Of a DNA stretch of 64,000 nt, positions 54,789 through 63,697 are shown piece after piece. The position numbers were made by a program, and so were the translations under genes. Location: contig CABZDR010000001.1 of NCBI GenBank assembly GCA_902524535.1, positions 124,001-188,000 of the forward strand. The letters run 5' to 3'. The notes under the pieces are model-generated. The model saw nothing but the letters and a program-made list of their open reading frames with translations, was not told the DNA's origin and ran no database searches. The DNA is from an uncultured Pelagibacteraceae bacterium (GTDB lineage: Bacteria > Pseudomonadota > Alphaproteobacteria > Pelagibacterales > Pelagibacteraceae). The stretch's first letter is position 1; each line of letters opens with the position of its first letter.

Positions 54789-56350
54789 TATTTAATTCTA
54801 TTTATTATAAGATCTTTTGTTTCTTTAACACCAAAAAAACTTATAAAAAAACCCATTCGAGGACCATTTTCATCTCCGAATACAACTTCATAAATCAATT
54901 TAAACCAATCTCTTAAATTTTCTGAGTATCCATTATCTTTTCCAGCTGAATAAATTAATGTTTGGATCTCTTCTGGAGACATTTTATCGCTACATCCGTC
55001 AAGTGTTTTGATTAATACCTCTAAAGCCTTTTTTTCTTTTTGATTAGGTGTTTTATATTTCTTTTTAGTTTTAATTATATCGTTAAAATATTTTATTGCA
55101 TATCCTACTAAATCATCAAAAATAGGATGTTCTTTTTCAAAAATATTTTCCTTATATCTTTTAACAAATTTCCACAAAAGTTCTTTATTATTAGCATTAC
55201 TAGTTTCAACGAGGTTTAATAACATCGAAAAAGTCATAATCATTTTTTCTTTAGGAACTTTTCCATTGTGAACATGCCAAACTGGATTCATCAATAATTT
55301 AAGTTCATCTTGAGTTTTAGCCTTTTCTATAAAATCGAGATATTCATCAACAGCTTTTGGAACTATTTCATTGTAAAGTTTTTTTGCTCTTTTTGGATTT
55401 TGATACATATAGAGTGATAAGCTCTCTGGAGAGGCATAATCTAACCATTGTTCTATTGTAATTCCATTACCTTTTGATTTAGAGATTTTCTCACCTTTTT
55501 CATCTAGAAAAAGTTCATAAGCAAAACCTGATGGGTTTTTTTTTCCAATTAGTTTAATTATCTTACTAGATAAAATTGCACTCTCTATTAAATCTTTTCC
55601 ATACATTTCAAAATCTACATCGAGAGCATACCATCTCATTGCCCAGTCAACCTTCCATTGTAATTTACAATGGCCATCTAAAATACTGGATGCTAAATCT
55701 TTACCATTATTATCAAATACTATTTCTGATTTTTCTTTATTTATTTCTTTCACTGGAATTTCTAAAACGTGATGCGTATCTGGACAAATCGGTAAAAATG
55801 GACTGTATGTTTTTTGTCGTTCCTTTCCAAGAGTAGGTAAAATAATATTCATAATCTCCTCATAATTTTCTAAAATGATTTCTAGAGTTGGATTAAAAAA
55901 ACCTGATTTATAGAGTTTAGTAGAGCTTTTAAAATCGTATTTAAAATTGAAACTATCTAAAAAACTTTTTAACTTTTCATTATTATGTTCACCGAAACTA
56001 TCATATTTATTAAAAGGGTCTGGGACTTGTGTTAAAGGTTTATGAAGATTTTTTTCTAAAGTTTCTTTATTTGGCACATTATCTGGCACTTTTCTAAGAC
56101 CATCCATATCATCTGAAAATGTGATTATCTCTGTTGGTAAATCAGTCAAATGTTTTAAAGCATTGACTAACATTGATGTTCTTGCAACTTCACCGAAAGT
56201 TCCAATGTGCGGAAGCCCACTTGGTCCATATCCTGTTTGTAGAGTAATTTTTCCTTTTTTTTCAATAATAGACTTTCTCTCTCTAAGCATTTTTTTTGCT
56301 TCAACAAACGGCCAAGCACTAGTTTTATCTAAATTTTCTTTTTTAATCAT
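54788..56350 (-). CDS. lysS: Lysyl-tRNA synthetase, class I
   Basis: Class I LysRS, as used by many archaea and alphaproteobacteria, charges tRNA-Lys. It has 520 residues. The HIGH motif is HIGT at about 48-51 in GPSGLPHIGTFG, and the KMSKS motif appears as KISKS at 288-292. It is a class I and not a class II enzyme. It overlaps pyrD by one base downstream and is divergent from trkH, 88 bases away. Confidence 0.96.
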   Translation of the reverse strand: MIKKENLDKTSAWPFVEAKKMLRERKSIIEKKGKITLQTGYGPSGLPHIGTFGEVARTSMLVNALKHLTDLPTEIITFSDDMDGLRKVPDNVPNKETLEKNLHKPLTQVPDPFNKYDSFGEHNNEKLKSFLDSFNFKYDFKSSTKLYKSGFFNPTLEIILENYEEIMNIILPTLGKERQKTYSPFLPICPDTHHVLEIPVKEINKEKSEIVFDNNGKDLASSILDGHCKLQWKVDWAMRWYALDVDFEMYGKDLIESAILSSKIIKLIGKKNPSGFAYELFLDEKGEKISKSKGNGITIEQWLDYASPESLSLYMYQNPKRAKKLYNEIVPKAVDEYLDFIEKAKTQDELKLLMNPVWHVHNGKVPKEKMIMTFSMLLNLVETSNANNKELLWKFVKRYKENIFEKEHPIFDDLVGYAIKYFNDIIKTKKKYKTPNQKEKKALEVLIKTLDGCSDKMSPEEIQTLIYSAGKDNGYSENLRDWFKLIYEVVFGDENGPRMGFFISFFGVKETKDLIINRIK

Positions 56351-56438
56351 GAATAATTCAAATATAATCTAAAATTAATGGTTAAGTTTATTCTTATAGA
56401 GTTGAAATTTATTTACCATAAAATAATCTCTTTTCAAA

Positions 56439-57878
56439 ATGTCTAATTATAAAACAGTTTTTTTTACTTTAGGGATATTACAGATAATTCTTGGAATTTT
56501 TATGTTCATTCCAATTATGGCTCAATTTTTTTACCAAGAAATAGACTCGTCTTTTTTTGGTGCCTCTATAGTAACAATTATTTTTGGTACATTATTTTTC
56601 CTATCAAATCTAGATCATGAAAATAAATTGAATTTACAACAAGCCTTTTTATTGACTGCCTTATCTTGGCTAAGTGTTGCTATTTTTGGTTCTTTACCCT
56701 TTTTTTTCTCAAATTTAGATTTCTCATTTACCAACGCTTTTTTTGAGAGTATGTCTGGTATTACTACCACTGGTTCAACTGTTATTGAGAATTTAGAATA
56801 CATGCCAAAAAGTATTCTTTTGTGGAGAGCAATACTTCAATGGTTAGGTGGCATAGGTATAATTATAATGGCAATAACGCTTATGCCCATAATGAATGTG
56901 GGTGGTATGCAATTGTTTAAAATTTCAAGTAACGATTCTTCTGAAAAAGTGCTTCCTAAATCAAAAGAAATTGCTGTGAGGTTAATTTATATCTATTCAG
57001 CTCTAACAACGATGTGTGCATTAACTTATTACGGATTCGGTATGAATCTTTTCGATAGTATAACCCACTCAATGACTACTTTAGCTACTGGCGGATTTTC
57101 GAATTACAATGAGTCAATCGGTTTTTTTGATAGTCTGGCTATTGAAATTTCAGCCATGTTTTTTATCATTTTAGGTAGCTTACCATTTATTTCATATATT
57201 AAATTTATTAATGGAAATAGAGATATTTTTTTTTCAGATACTCAAATAAAAACTTTTTTTAAAGTAATATTCATAAGTATTATAATTTTGTCGATTTATC
57301 TAATTTTTGACAGTCCAGAATCTTATAACATTCGTTCAATATTCTTTAATGTTATATCTATTCTTACCGGAACCGGTTACGTCAATGCACAATTTGATAA
57401 CTGGGGAGGTTTTTCGTTATTGGTATTCTTGTCTTTAATGTTTATAGGCGGATGTGCAGGATCAACAACTTGTGGTGTAAAAATTTTTAGATTTCAGATA
57501 TTATATCTATTTATAGCAAATCAACTAAAAAAGATAATTTATCCCAAGGGAGTATTCATTGTAAAGTATAACCAAAGTTCAATTGATGAAAAATTTATCT
57601 CATCTATAATTTCGTTTATATTTTTTTACTTTGTAATTTTCCTCATTTTAACTGCTTTACTCTCTTTAACTGGTTTAGACTTTGTTACTGCAATTTCTGG
57701 AGCTGCAACATCAATTTCTAATGTTGGACCAGGGCTTGGTTCAGAGATAGGTCCAAATGGTAATTTTTCATCTTTACCTGATCTATCCAAATGGATCTTA
57801 TCATTAGGTATGATTCTAGGAAGATTGGAATTATTTGCAATATTAGTTTTATTTTTACCATCTTTTTGGAGAAATTAA
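56439..57878 (+). CDS. trkH: TrkH-family potassium uptake protein
   Basis: The 479-residue membrane protein has the four pore repeats of TrkH/KtrB. The P-loops are visible in SMSGITTTGSTV, ATGGFSNY, SILTGTGYVN and AATSISNVGPGLG. It is the pore subunit of a potassium uptake system that normally partners with TrkA, whose gene is not in this window. The gene is followed by ampG with an ATG overlapping the stop (TAATG). Confidence 0.95.
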   Translation: MSNYKTVFFTLGILQIILGIFMFIPIMAQFFYQEIDSSFFGASIVTIIFGTLFFLSNLDHENKLNLQQAFLLTALSWLSVAIFGSLPFFFSNLDFSFTNAFFESMSGITTTGSTVIENLEYMPKSILLWRAILQWLGGIGIIIMAITLMPIMNVGGMQLFKISSNDSSEKVLPKSKEIAVRLIYIYSALTTMCALTYYGFGMNLFDSITHSMTTLATGGFSNYNESIGFFDSLAIEISAMFFIILGSLPFISYIKFINGNRDIFFSDTQIKTFFKVIFISIIILSIYLIFDSPESYNIRSIFFNVISILTGTGYVNAQFDNWGGFSLLVFLSLMFIGGCAGSTTCGVKIFRFQILYLFIANQLKKIIYPKGVFIVKYNQSSIDEKFISSIISFIFFYFVIFLILTALLSLTGLDFVTAISGAATSISNVGPGLGSEIGPNGNFSSLPDLSKWILSLGMILGRLELFAILVLFLPSFWRN

Positions 57879-59257
57879 TGATGATAGAATTTAAAAAACA
57901 GTCTTTTTCAGAAACTTTCTCCATTTACTTTGATCGGAGAATGTTGAAAATTTTATTATTAGGCGCAATTTCAGGTTTCCCTTGGGTATTAATTGGAAGC
58001 AGCCTTAGCTTGTGGTTAAAGGAAGATGGGCTTAGTAGATCAACAATAGGATGGGCAGGCTTAATTTTTGGAGTTTATGCGTTTAATTATTTGTGGGCAC
58101 CTTTAATAGATAGAATACAAATACCTTTTTTAACAAAAAAAATTGGTCATAGAAGAGGATGGATAATATTTATGCAAATTATTATTTTATTTTCACTTAT
58201 TCTATGGAGTATTTCTAATCCAGCACTAAATCTAGCTTTTGTAATTTCTGTAGGATTAATAATTGCAGTTGCATCCGCCACACAAGACATAACTGTAGAT
58301 GCTTTAAGAATTGAGCAAATTGGAGAAAATGAGGGGAAGTCAATGGCTGCTGGTGCAGCAATGGCTGTAGTGGGTTGGTGGAGCGGCTATAAACTTGGAG
58401 GTGTAATCTCTTTATTTTCTGCTGAATTTTTGCAGAACAAAGGATTTGAAAATTATTGGCAGTTAACATTTTTAATTTTAGGAATCTTAATTATTTTAAT
58501 GAATGTTGGTTTAATGTTCATAAATGAAACTGGTGGTAAGGAAAGACGAACTAAACAAAAAGAAAATGATAAATTAATTTCAAATCGACTCGGAAGTGAA
58601 AATCTTTTTTCACAATTTTTTATATGGATTGGTGGAACCATAAGTGGCCCTATAATTAGTTTTTTTAAAAAAAATGGGTTTTCTATTGCAATCGGAATTC
58701 TTGGTTTTGTTTTTTTATTCAAAGTAGGTGAAGCTTTTCTTGGAAGAATGTCGATAATTTTTTATAAAGAAATTGGTTTCAGCAAATCTGATATCGCTAT
58801 TTATTCAAAAACCTTAGGATGGATAACAACAGTAGTATTCACACTTTTAGGAGGATTGTTTGTTATTAGATCTGGGGTTTTGAAAGCAATGTTTGTGGCA
58901 GGAATTATAATGGCAAGTACCAATATTCTATTTAGTGTTCTAGCCTGGTCTGAAAAATCAGAAATCTTATTTGCTTTTGCTGTCATTTTTGATGACATTG
59001 CTGCTGCGTTTGCAACTGTTGCTTTTGTTGCTTTTATTTCTCTTTTAGTAGACAGAACTTATACTGCAACTCAGTATGCCTTATTGGCATCAATTGGCAC
59101 AGCAGGAAGAACAACACTGGCTTCTTCATCGGGAGCACTTGTAGACTGGTTAAATGGTGACTGGGGTGTATTTTTTATATTAACAGCATTAATGGTAATT
59201 CCATCTCTTATTATATTGTGGATAATGAAAAATAAACTTAAACTTAGTGAAAAATAA
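57878..59257 (+). CDS. ampG: AmpG-like muropeptide permease (MFS)
   Basis: From the ATG at 57878 the protein has 459 residues; a longer frame from 57791 overlaps trkH for nearly 90 bases and adds no expected sequence. A GGAG site stands seven bases before 57878. The sequence GAISGFPWVLIGSSLSLWLKEDG, RRGWIIFMQ and ASATQDITVDALRIE match AmpG, which imports anhydromuropeptides released from the wall. The following gene encodes an NlpC/P60 peptidase, supporting a wall-recycling role. Confidence 0.88.
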   Translation: MMIEFKKQSFSETFSIYFDRRMLKILLLGAISGFPWVLIGSSLSLWLKEDGLSRSTIGWAGLIFGVYAFNYLWAPLIDRIQIPFLTKKIGHRRGWIIFMQIIILFSLILWSISNPALNLAFVISVGLIIAVASATQDITVDALRIEQIGENEGKSMAAGAAMAVVGWWSGYKLGGVISLFSAEFLQNKGFENYWQLTFLILGILIILMNVGLMFINETGGKERRTKQKENDKLISNRLGSENLFSQFFIWIGGTISGPIISFFKKNGFSIAIGILGFVFLFKVGEAFLGRMSIIFYKEIGFSKSDIAIYSKTLGWITTVVFTLLGGLFVIRSGVLKAMFVAGIIMASTNILFSVLAWSEKSEILFAFAVIFDDIAAAFATVAFVAFISLLVDRTYTATQYALLASIGTAGRTTLASSSGALVDWLNGDWGVFFILTALMVIPSLIILWIMKNKLKLSEK

Positions 59258-59984
59258 TTTTTTTAATAAATCGATAGGAAATATAAATTCACGACCTTTT
59301 TTAAATTCGGAGGTGACATCTCAAATTCTATATGGAGAAAAATTTAAAATTTTATCAAAAAATAAAGGCTGGGTAAAAATTATAACTAGATACGATAATT
59401 ATACTGGTTTTATTAAGAGTCATAAATTTCTTAAAAAATTTAAACCAACAAATAAAGTTTATAAACTTAAATCAAGAATATTCAGAAAAAAAGGTAATAA
59501 ATTTTTTCAAACAAAAAATTTTTTGTATTTCGGCTCAGGGATTTCGGTTACTAATAAAAGTAAAGAATTTTTTGAATTTGAAAATAATAAATGGATAAAA
59601 ATTTGTGACACAAAAAAGATTAATCATTCGGAAAAAAACTTTATAAAAGTTCTAAAATTGTTTTTAAATGTCAAGTATTTGTGGGGTGGAAAATCATCTG
59701 AGGGTATTGATTGTTCTGCATTAATACAAATCTTCTTTTATTATAATAGAATTTTTTTTCCTAGAGACTCAATAGATCAATTAAAATATTTTAGAAAAAT
59801 TTCCAATAGAAAGAATTTTAAAAAAAAAATTATTTTTTGGAAAGGACATGTTGCATATTGCTTAAATAAAGAAAACCTAATACATGCTTACGGTCCAAAA
59901 AAAAAAGTTTTGATAATGAACATAAAAAAAACTATCAATAAGATATTTAAAGATACAAAACTAAAACCAATACAAATTAAATAA
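59247..59984 (+). CDS. NlpC/P60 peptidoglycan peptidase with SH3-like region
   Basis: The 245-residue protein has SH3-like segments in the first 125 residues and a C-terminal NlpC/P60 domain, with catalytic Cys156 in GIDCSALIQ, His201 in GHVAYC and His213 in HAYG. These enzymes cut D-Glu-DAP bonds in muropeptides. No signal peptide is seen, so it is probably cytoplasmic and acts on imported fragments. It overlaps ampG by 11 bases and adjoins the TPR-sulfotransferase gene. Confidence 0.86.
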   Translation: MKNNFFNKSIGNINSRPFLNSEVTSQILYGEKFKILSKNKGWVKIITRYDNYTGFIKSHKFLKKFKPTNKVYKLKSRIFRKKGNKFFQTKNFLYFGSGISVTNKSKEFFEFENNKWIKICDTKKINHSEKNFIKVLKLFLNVKYLWGGKSSEGIDCSALIQIFFYYNRIFFPRDSIDQLKYFRKISNRKNFKKKIIFWKGHVAYCLNKENLIHAYGPKKKVLIMNIKKTINKIFKDTKLKPIQIK

Positions 59985-61531
59985 TGCTTACTGATATAGA
60001 ATTGCAAAAAAAAGTTGAAATTTTGACTAACAAACTAAAATTAGGGATGTTTAACGAGGTTATAGATGAAACAAAACTTTTACTTAAAAAAAGAAAACAT
60101 CAGGTGCTTTTCAATTTATTAAGCCTTTCTTATCAAAGTTTAGGTCAAAATGATAAATCTATAGAAATAATGGAGATAGCTTTAAGGGCCAATTCCAAAA
60201 ATCCTCATTTTTTAAATAATATTGGCCTATCACATTTTAGATTGAGTAATTTTAAAGAGGCAGAAAATTATTTTAAAAGAGGTTTAGTTGAGGCACCAAA
60301 ACATATAAGTATTTTAAATAATTTAGGAAATCTCAAAAGTTATCTTAACTTAAATAAGTCAGCTATCGAGTATTTTAATAAAATTTTAAAAATTAATGAT
60401 AAATTAATCGAACCATATTATAATTTAGCAATTAACTATGAGGCTTTAGGAAAGTTTGAAAAATCTTCAGAGTGCCTAAAAAAAATTTTAGAGTTAAATC
60501 CAAAATTTACAGATGCTGATAGAATGTTATCAATAATGACAAAATATTCAAATAACCATCCACATTATTTCAATATTAAAGACAAATTAGAAAATATTAA
60601 ATTAAATGAAATGCAAAAATCTCATTTGTATTTTGCACTGGGAAAATATTTTGAAGATAATAATGATTATGAGAAATCATTCAAAAATTACTCATATGCA
60701 AACAAAATAATTAAAAAAAAAACAAATTATAAAATTCAAAAAGAAAAAAATGACTTCGCCAAAATTAAAGATTTTAATTACGAAAATTTAAATATCCCAA
60801 ACATAGAAAGCTCTAGAAAATTAATTTTTATCGTCGGAATGCCCAGATCTGGAACTTCATTAGTTGAACAAATTTTATCTTCTCATCAGGAGGTATTTGG
60901 AGGAGGTGAATTGCCTTTTTTGGAAACAGAAGTAAGAAAGCTTTTTCAAAAATTTGAAAAAAATAATCAATCAAATATGAAAGAAATTCATAATTTAATT
61001 ATAGATTGTAAAGAAAAGTATCTAGATAGAATTTCAAATTACAATATCTCATCCAAGATCTTTACTGACAAAGCTCCTCTGAATTTCAGATTTATTGGTT
61101 TTATTAAATATATTTTTCCCAACGCAAAAATAATAAATTGTAAAAGAGACCCTATGGATATAGCTTGGTCGAATTTTAAAAATTATTTTTCAAATTCTAT
61201 GCCATTTACAAATGACCTAGAAGATATCGCTCAATTTTATAAATTATACGAGGAACTTATGATTTTTTTTCGAAAAAAATTTCCTGAAATTATTTATGAT
61301 ATTGAATACTCAAAACTTGTCGAAAATACTGAAGTCGAAATTAAGGAATTATTAAATTTTTGTGAATTAAAATGGGATAACAAATGTTTAAGCCATCACA
61401 AAAATGAAAGGGCAATTAAAACAGCAAGTTCAACGCAAGCAAGAAAACCAATTTATAAAACAGCTGTAAAATCCTCTGACCGTTACAAAGATTATCTTAA
61501 AGATATTAAATCAATTATTGAGACTAATTAA
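59984..61531 (+). CDS. TPR-repeat sulfotransferase
   Basis: The 515-residue protein is a fusion of an N-terminal TPR solenoid (about 1-190; repeats such as HFLNNIGLSHFRLSNFKEAE) and a C-terminal sulfotransferase domain. The PAPS-binding loop is GMPRSGTS at 285-292, and INCKRDPMDIAWSNF near 385-400 matches the 3'-phosphate site. The acceptor is unknown; related TPR-sulfotransferases act on polysaccharides or proteins. The gene closes the trkH-ampG-NlpC run. Confidence 0.88.
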   Translation: MLTDIELQKKVEILTNKLKLGMFNEVIDETKLLLKKRKHQVLFNLLSLSYQSLGQNDKSIEIMEIALRANSKNPHFLNNIGLSHFRLSNFKEAENYFKRGLVEAPKHISILNNLGNLKSYLNLNKSAIEYFNKILKINDKLIEPYYNLAINYEALGKFEKSSECLKKILELNPKFTDADRMLSIMTKYSNNHPHYFNIKDKLENIKLNEMQKSHLYFALGKYFEDNNDYEKSFKNYSYANKIIKKKTNYKIQKEKNDFAKIKDFNYENLNIPNIESSRKLIFIVGMPRSGTSLVEQILSSHQEVFGGGELPFLETEVRKLFQKFEKNNQSNMKEIHNLIIDCKEKYLDRISNYNISSKIFTDKAPLNFRFIGFIKYIFPNAKIINCKRDPMDIAWSNFKNYFSNSMPFTNDLEDIAQFYKLYEELMIFFRKKFPEIIYDIEYSKLVENTEVEIKELLNFCELKWDNKCLSHHKNERAIKTASSTQARKPIYKTAVKSSDRYKDYLKDIKSIIETN

Positions 61532-62423
61532 ATCGCCCAAAATCAGGTTTATTGATATCTTGTTTTAATTTTATTATTTGGGATCTAACTTTTTTTGCTT
61601 TAATGAGTTTATTAATAATTGATTTATTTTTCTTTAATTGAATATCCTTTTTAAAATCTTTTAGATTCTTTACAAAAATATCAATCGTTTTAGATATATT
61701 ATGACTATTGTCAAAAAAAATATCTCTCCACATAATTTCATTAGATGCCGCAATTCTTGAAAAATCTCTTAAGCCTCCAGCGCTATATTTGATAAGATCT
61801 AATTTTATTTTTTTTTCATAGTCTTTTGCTGATTTAACTAAATTATAAGCTATCAAATGAGGTAAATGACTTGTAATTGAGAAAATTTGATCATGTCTTT
61901 CAGAGGTCATTAAAACCGTTTTTGAACCAGCTTTTCTCCAAAAGGAGGTTAAAAATCTCAGATGTTTAGGATTTGTTTTTTTATCTTTGATCAAAACACA
62001 CCATTTATCAACAAACATATTCTCTTTGCCATGCTCTGGTCCACTCACTTCAGACCCTGCTATAGGGTGACTTTGAATCCAATTAATCCCATTCTTTAAA
62101 AATTTCTTAATGATTTTTGATGACTCTATTTTTGCGGAGCCAATATCCGTTATAATTGTTTTTGGAGATATAAATTTATTTATTTTTAAAATAAGTTTTT
62201 TATATTCACTCATAGGTGTGCAAAAAATAATCATATCTGAATTTGATACACCATCTTTGAGTGATTTAGGAATTTTGACTGGCAATTTTAATTTTTTAAT
62301 TTTTACAATATTCGATTTAGATTTTTCGTAAATAAAAATTTTTTTTGCTAATTTTTTTTTTGCAATTCTTCTAACTAAAGAAGATCCTAGTAAACCACAA
62401 CCGATAATAAATACCTTTTTCAT
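61524..62423 (-). CDS. tyrA: Prephenate dehydrogenase
   Basis: TyrA oxidatively decarboxylates prephenate (or arogenate) in tyrosine synthesis. The 299 residues start with the NAD loop FIIGCGLLGSSLVRRI, followed by ITDIGSAK near 91-98, HPIAGSEVSGPEHG, and SHLPHLIAYNLV. It overlaps the hisC gene by four bases. The C-terminal Lys-rich tail is of normal short length. It lacks a fused chorismate mutase domain. Confidence 0.93.
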   Translation of the reverse strand: MKKVFIIGCGLLGSSLVRRIAKKKLAKKIFIYEKSKSNIVKIKKLKLPVKIPKSLKDGVSNSDMIIFCTPMSEYKKLILKINKFISPKTIITDIGSAKIESSKIIKKFLKNGINWIQSHPIAGSEVSGPEHGKENMFVDKWCVLIKDKKTNPKHLRFLTSFWRKAGSKTVLMTSERHDQIFSITSHLPHLIAYNLVKSAKDYEKKIKLDLIKYSAGGLRDFSRIAASNEIMWRDIFFDNSHNISKTIDIFVKNLKDFKKDIQLKKNKSIINKLIKAKKVRSQIIKLKQDINKPDFGRFN

Positions 62424-63505
62424 TTCTTGAATATATTTTCAGTTGTTTTCATAAATCGTAAATTTTCTTTTTTTGATCCAATAGTCAATCTCAACATATT
62501 TTTTATCTTATAGCTATTCTCTGTAGATCGTAATATTATTCCAGTGTCTTTTAATTTTTCATAAAAGTATTTAGCATTAATTTTACATTTATCAAAATTC
62601 AATAACAAAAAATTAGCAGAGACTTTATTAGAGCTAATTTTGTATTTATTTAAAAAATGTTTTAGTTTTGTTGCATAAAAAAAATTATGATTAACTGATC
62701 GTGTTATAAATTTATTATCTTTAAGTGACTCTACAGCAGCTTTTTGGGCAACCTCATTTACATTAAATGGGGGCTTTATGACGTTTAAAGCTTTAATAAT
62801 TTTTTTTGATCCATGACCCCACCCTATTCTTAAAGATGATAGCCCATAAATTTTTGAGAACGTCCTTAATATAAAAACATTTTGCTTATTTCTAAATAAA
62901 TCTAGACCAGATTTATAATCTTTATTTTTCATATATTCTGCATATGCATCATCAATAACTAATAAAATATTTTTTCTTAGTTTTTTTCTTAATTCAATTA
63001 ATTCTAACTTTGATAAATAAGTGCCAGTTGGATTATTTGGATTAGCTAAAAAAACAATTTTTGTTTTTTTGGTAACTTTTTTAATTATTTCTGGAACAGA
63101 AACTTTAAAGTTTTTTTCTTTTGAAAAAATAACATTGGCACCGACTATTTTTGCATAAATTCTATACATCAAAAAACTAAATTTTGGAACAATTACCTCA
63201 TCTTTTGGTTTTAAAATAAGCTGACATAGCATTTGAATTACTTCATCAGAACCTGCTCCACAAATAATTTTTTCTTTATCGCAATTAAATTTTTTAGAAA
63301 TTTGATTCCTTAATATGTCAGACTTACCATCTGGGTATCTAAATAGTTTTAGGTTTTTTGGTGATAGAATCTTTTTTACTCTAGTACTCACACCAAGTGC
63401 AGACTCATTAGCAGAAAGTTTTATAATTTCTTTAAAATTTCTGATACTTGATTTACCAGGCTCATAAGCTTCAATATTGAATTTTTTAAATTTTATAGTT
63501 GTCAT
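62420..63505 (-). CDS. hisC: Histidinol-phosphate/aromatic aminotransferase
   Basis: This fold-type I PLP enzyme has 361 residues. The catalytic lysine is Lys218 in RTFSKIYGLSSLRIGW, and FLANPNNPTGTYLS near 152-165 and VIDDAYAEY near 183-191 are standard for HisC. Position next to tyrA suggests it may also make phenylalanine and tyrosine. The gene is divergent from metX, 192 bases away, in the arrangement seen in many alphaproteobacteria. Confidence 0.92.
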   Translation of the reverse strand: MTTIKFKKFNIEAYEPGKSSIRNFKEIIKLSANESALGVSTRVKKILSPKNLKLFRYPDGKSDILRNQISKKFNCDKEKIICGAGSDEVIQMLCQLILKPKDEVIVPKFSFLMYRIYAKIVGANVIFSKEKNFKVSVPEIIKKVTKKTKIVFLANPNNPTGTYLSKLELIELRKKLRKNILLVIDDAYAEYMKNKDYKSGLDLFRNKQNVFILRTFSKIYGLSSLRIGWGHGSKKIIKALNVIKPPFNVNEVAQKAAVESLKDNKFITRSVNHNFFYATKLKHFLNKYKISSNKVSANFLLLNFDKCKINAKYFYEKLKDTGIILRSTENSYKIKNMLRLTIGSKKENLRFMKTTENIFKK

Positions 63506-63579
63506 GTTTTAAATTTAAGCCCCTTTATAAATAAAATAACAATTTTTTATATAGTATTAGTTAAAATATTTTTTTAAAA

Positions 63580-63608
63580 TTGACATACTAATTAAGTTCT
63601 TGTACAAA
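63580..63608 (+). promoter_or_regulatory. Sigma-70-type promoter for metX
   Basis: TTGACA at 63580-63585 is followed by a 17-base spacer and TACAAA at 63603-63608. The -35 is a perfect consensus; the -10 matches 4 of 6. Transcription would start near 63614, almost exactly where the SAM-II riboswitch begins. Confidence 0.65.
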
Positions 63609-63612
63609 AACA

Positions 63613-63665
63613 TCGCGCTGATTTACCTGAATTGCGAGCGCTTTAAAAAAACCGCTAAAAAAGTT
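63613..63665 (+). promoter_or_regulatory. SAM-II riboswitch ahead of metX
   Basis: The sequence contains GCGCT (63615-63619) pairing with AGCGC (63637-63641), a TGATTTACC loop, and a downstream GCTAAAAAAG segment at about 63654-63663, which match the compact SAM-II pseudoknot known from marine alphaproteobacterial metX leaders. Binding SAM would fold the pseudoknot and repress translation of metX. The recognition is from memory of the consensus; a covariance-model search would confirm it. Confidence 0.88.
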
Positions 63666-63697
63666 TTTTTCTCACAATTCAATTTTCAGCTTTTATT

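Noticed and set aside
57791-57877. N-terminal extension of the AmpG-like permease
   Set aside because: It lies entirely within trkH and a ribosome-binding site precedes the ATG at 57878.
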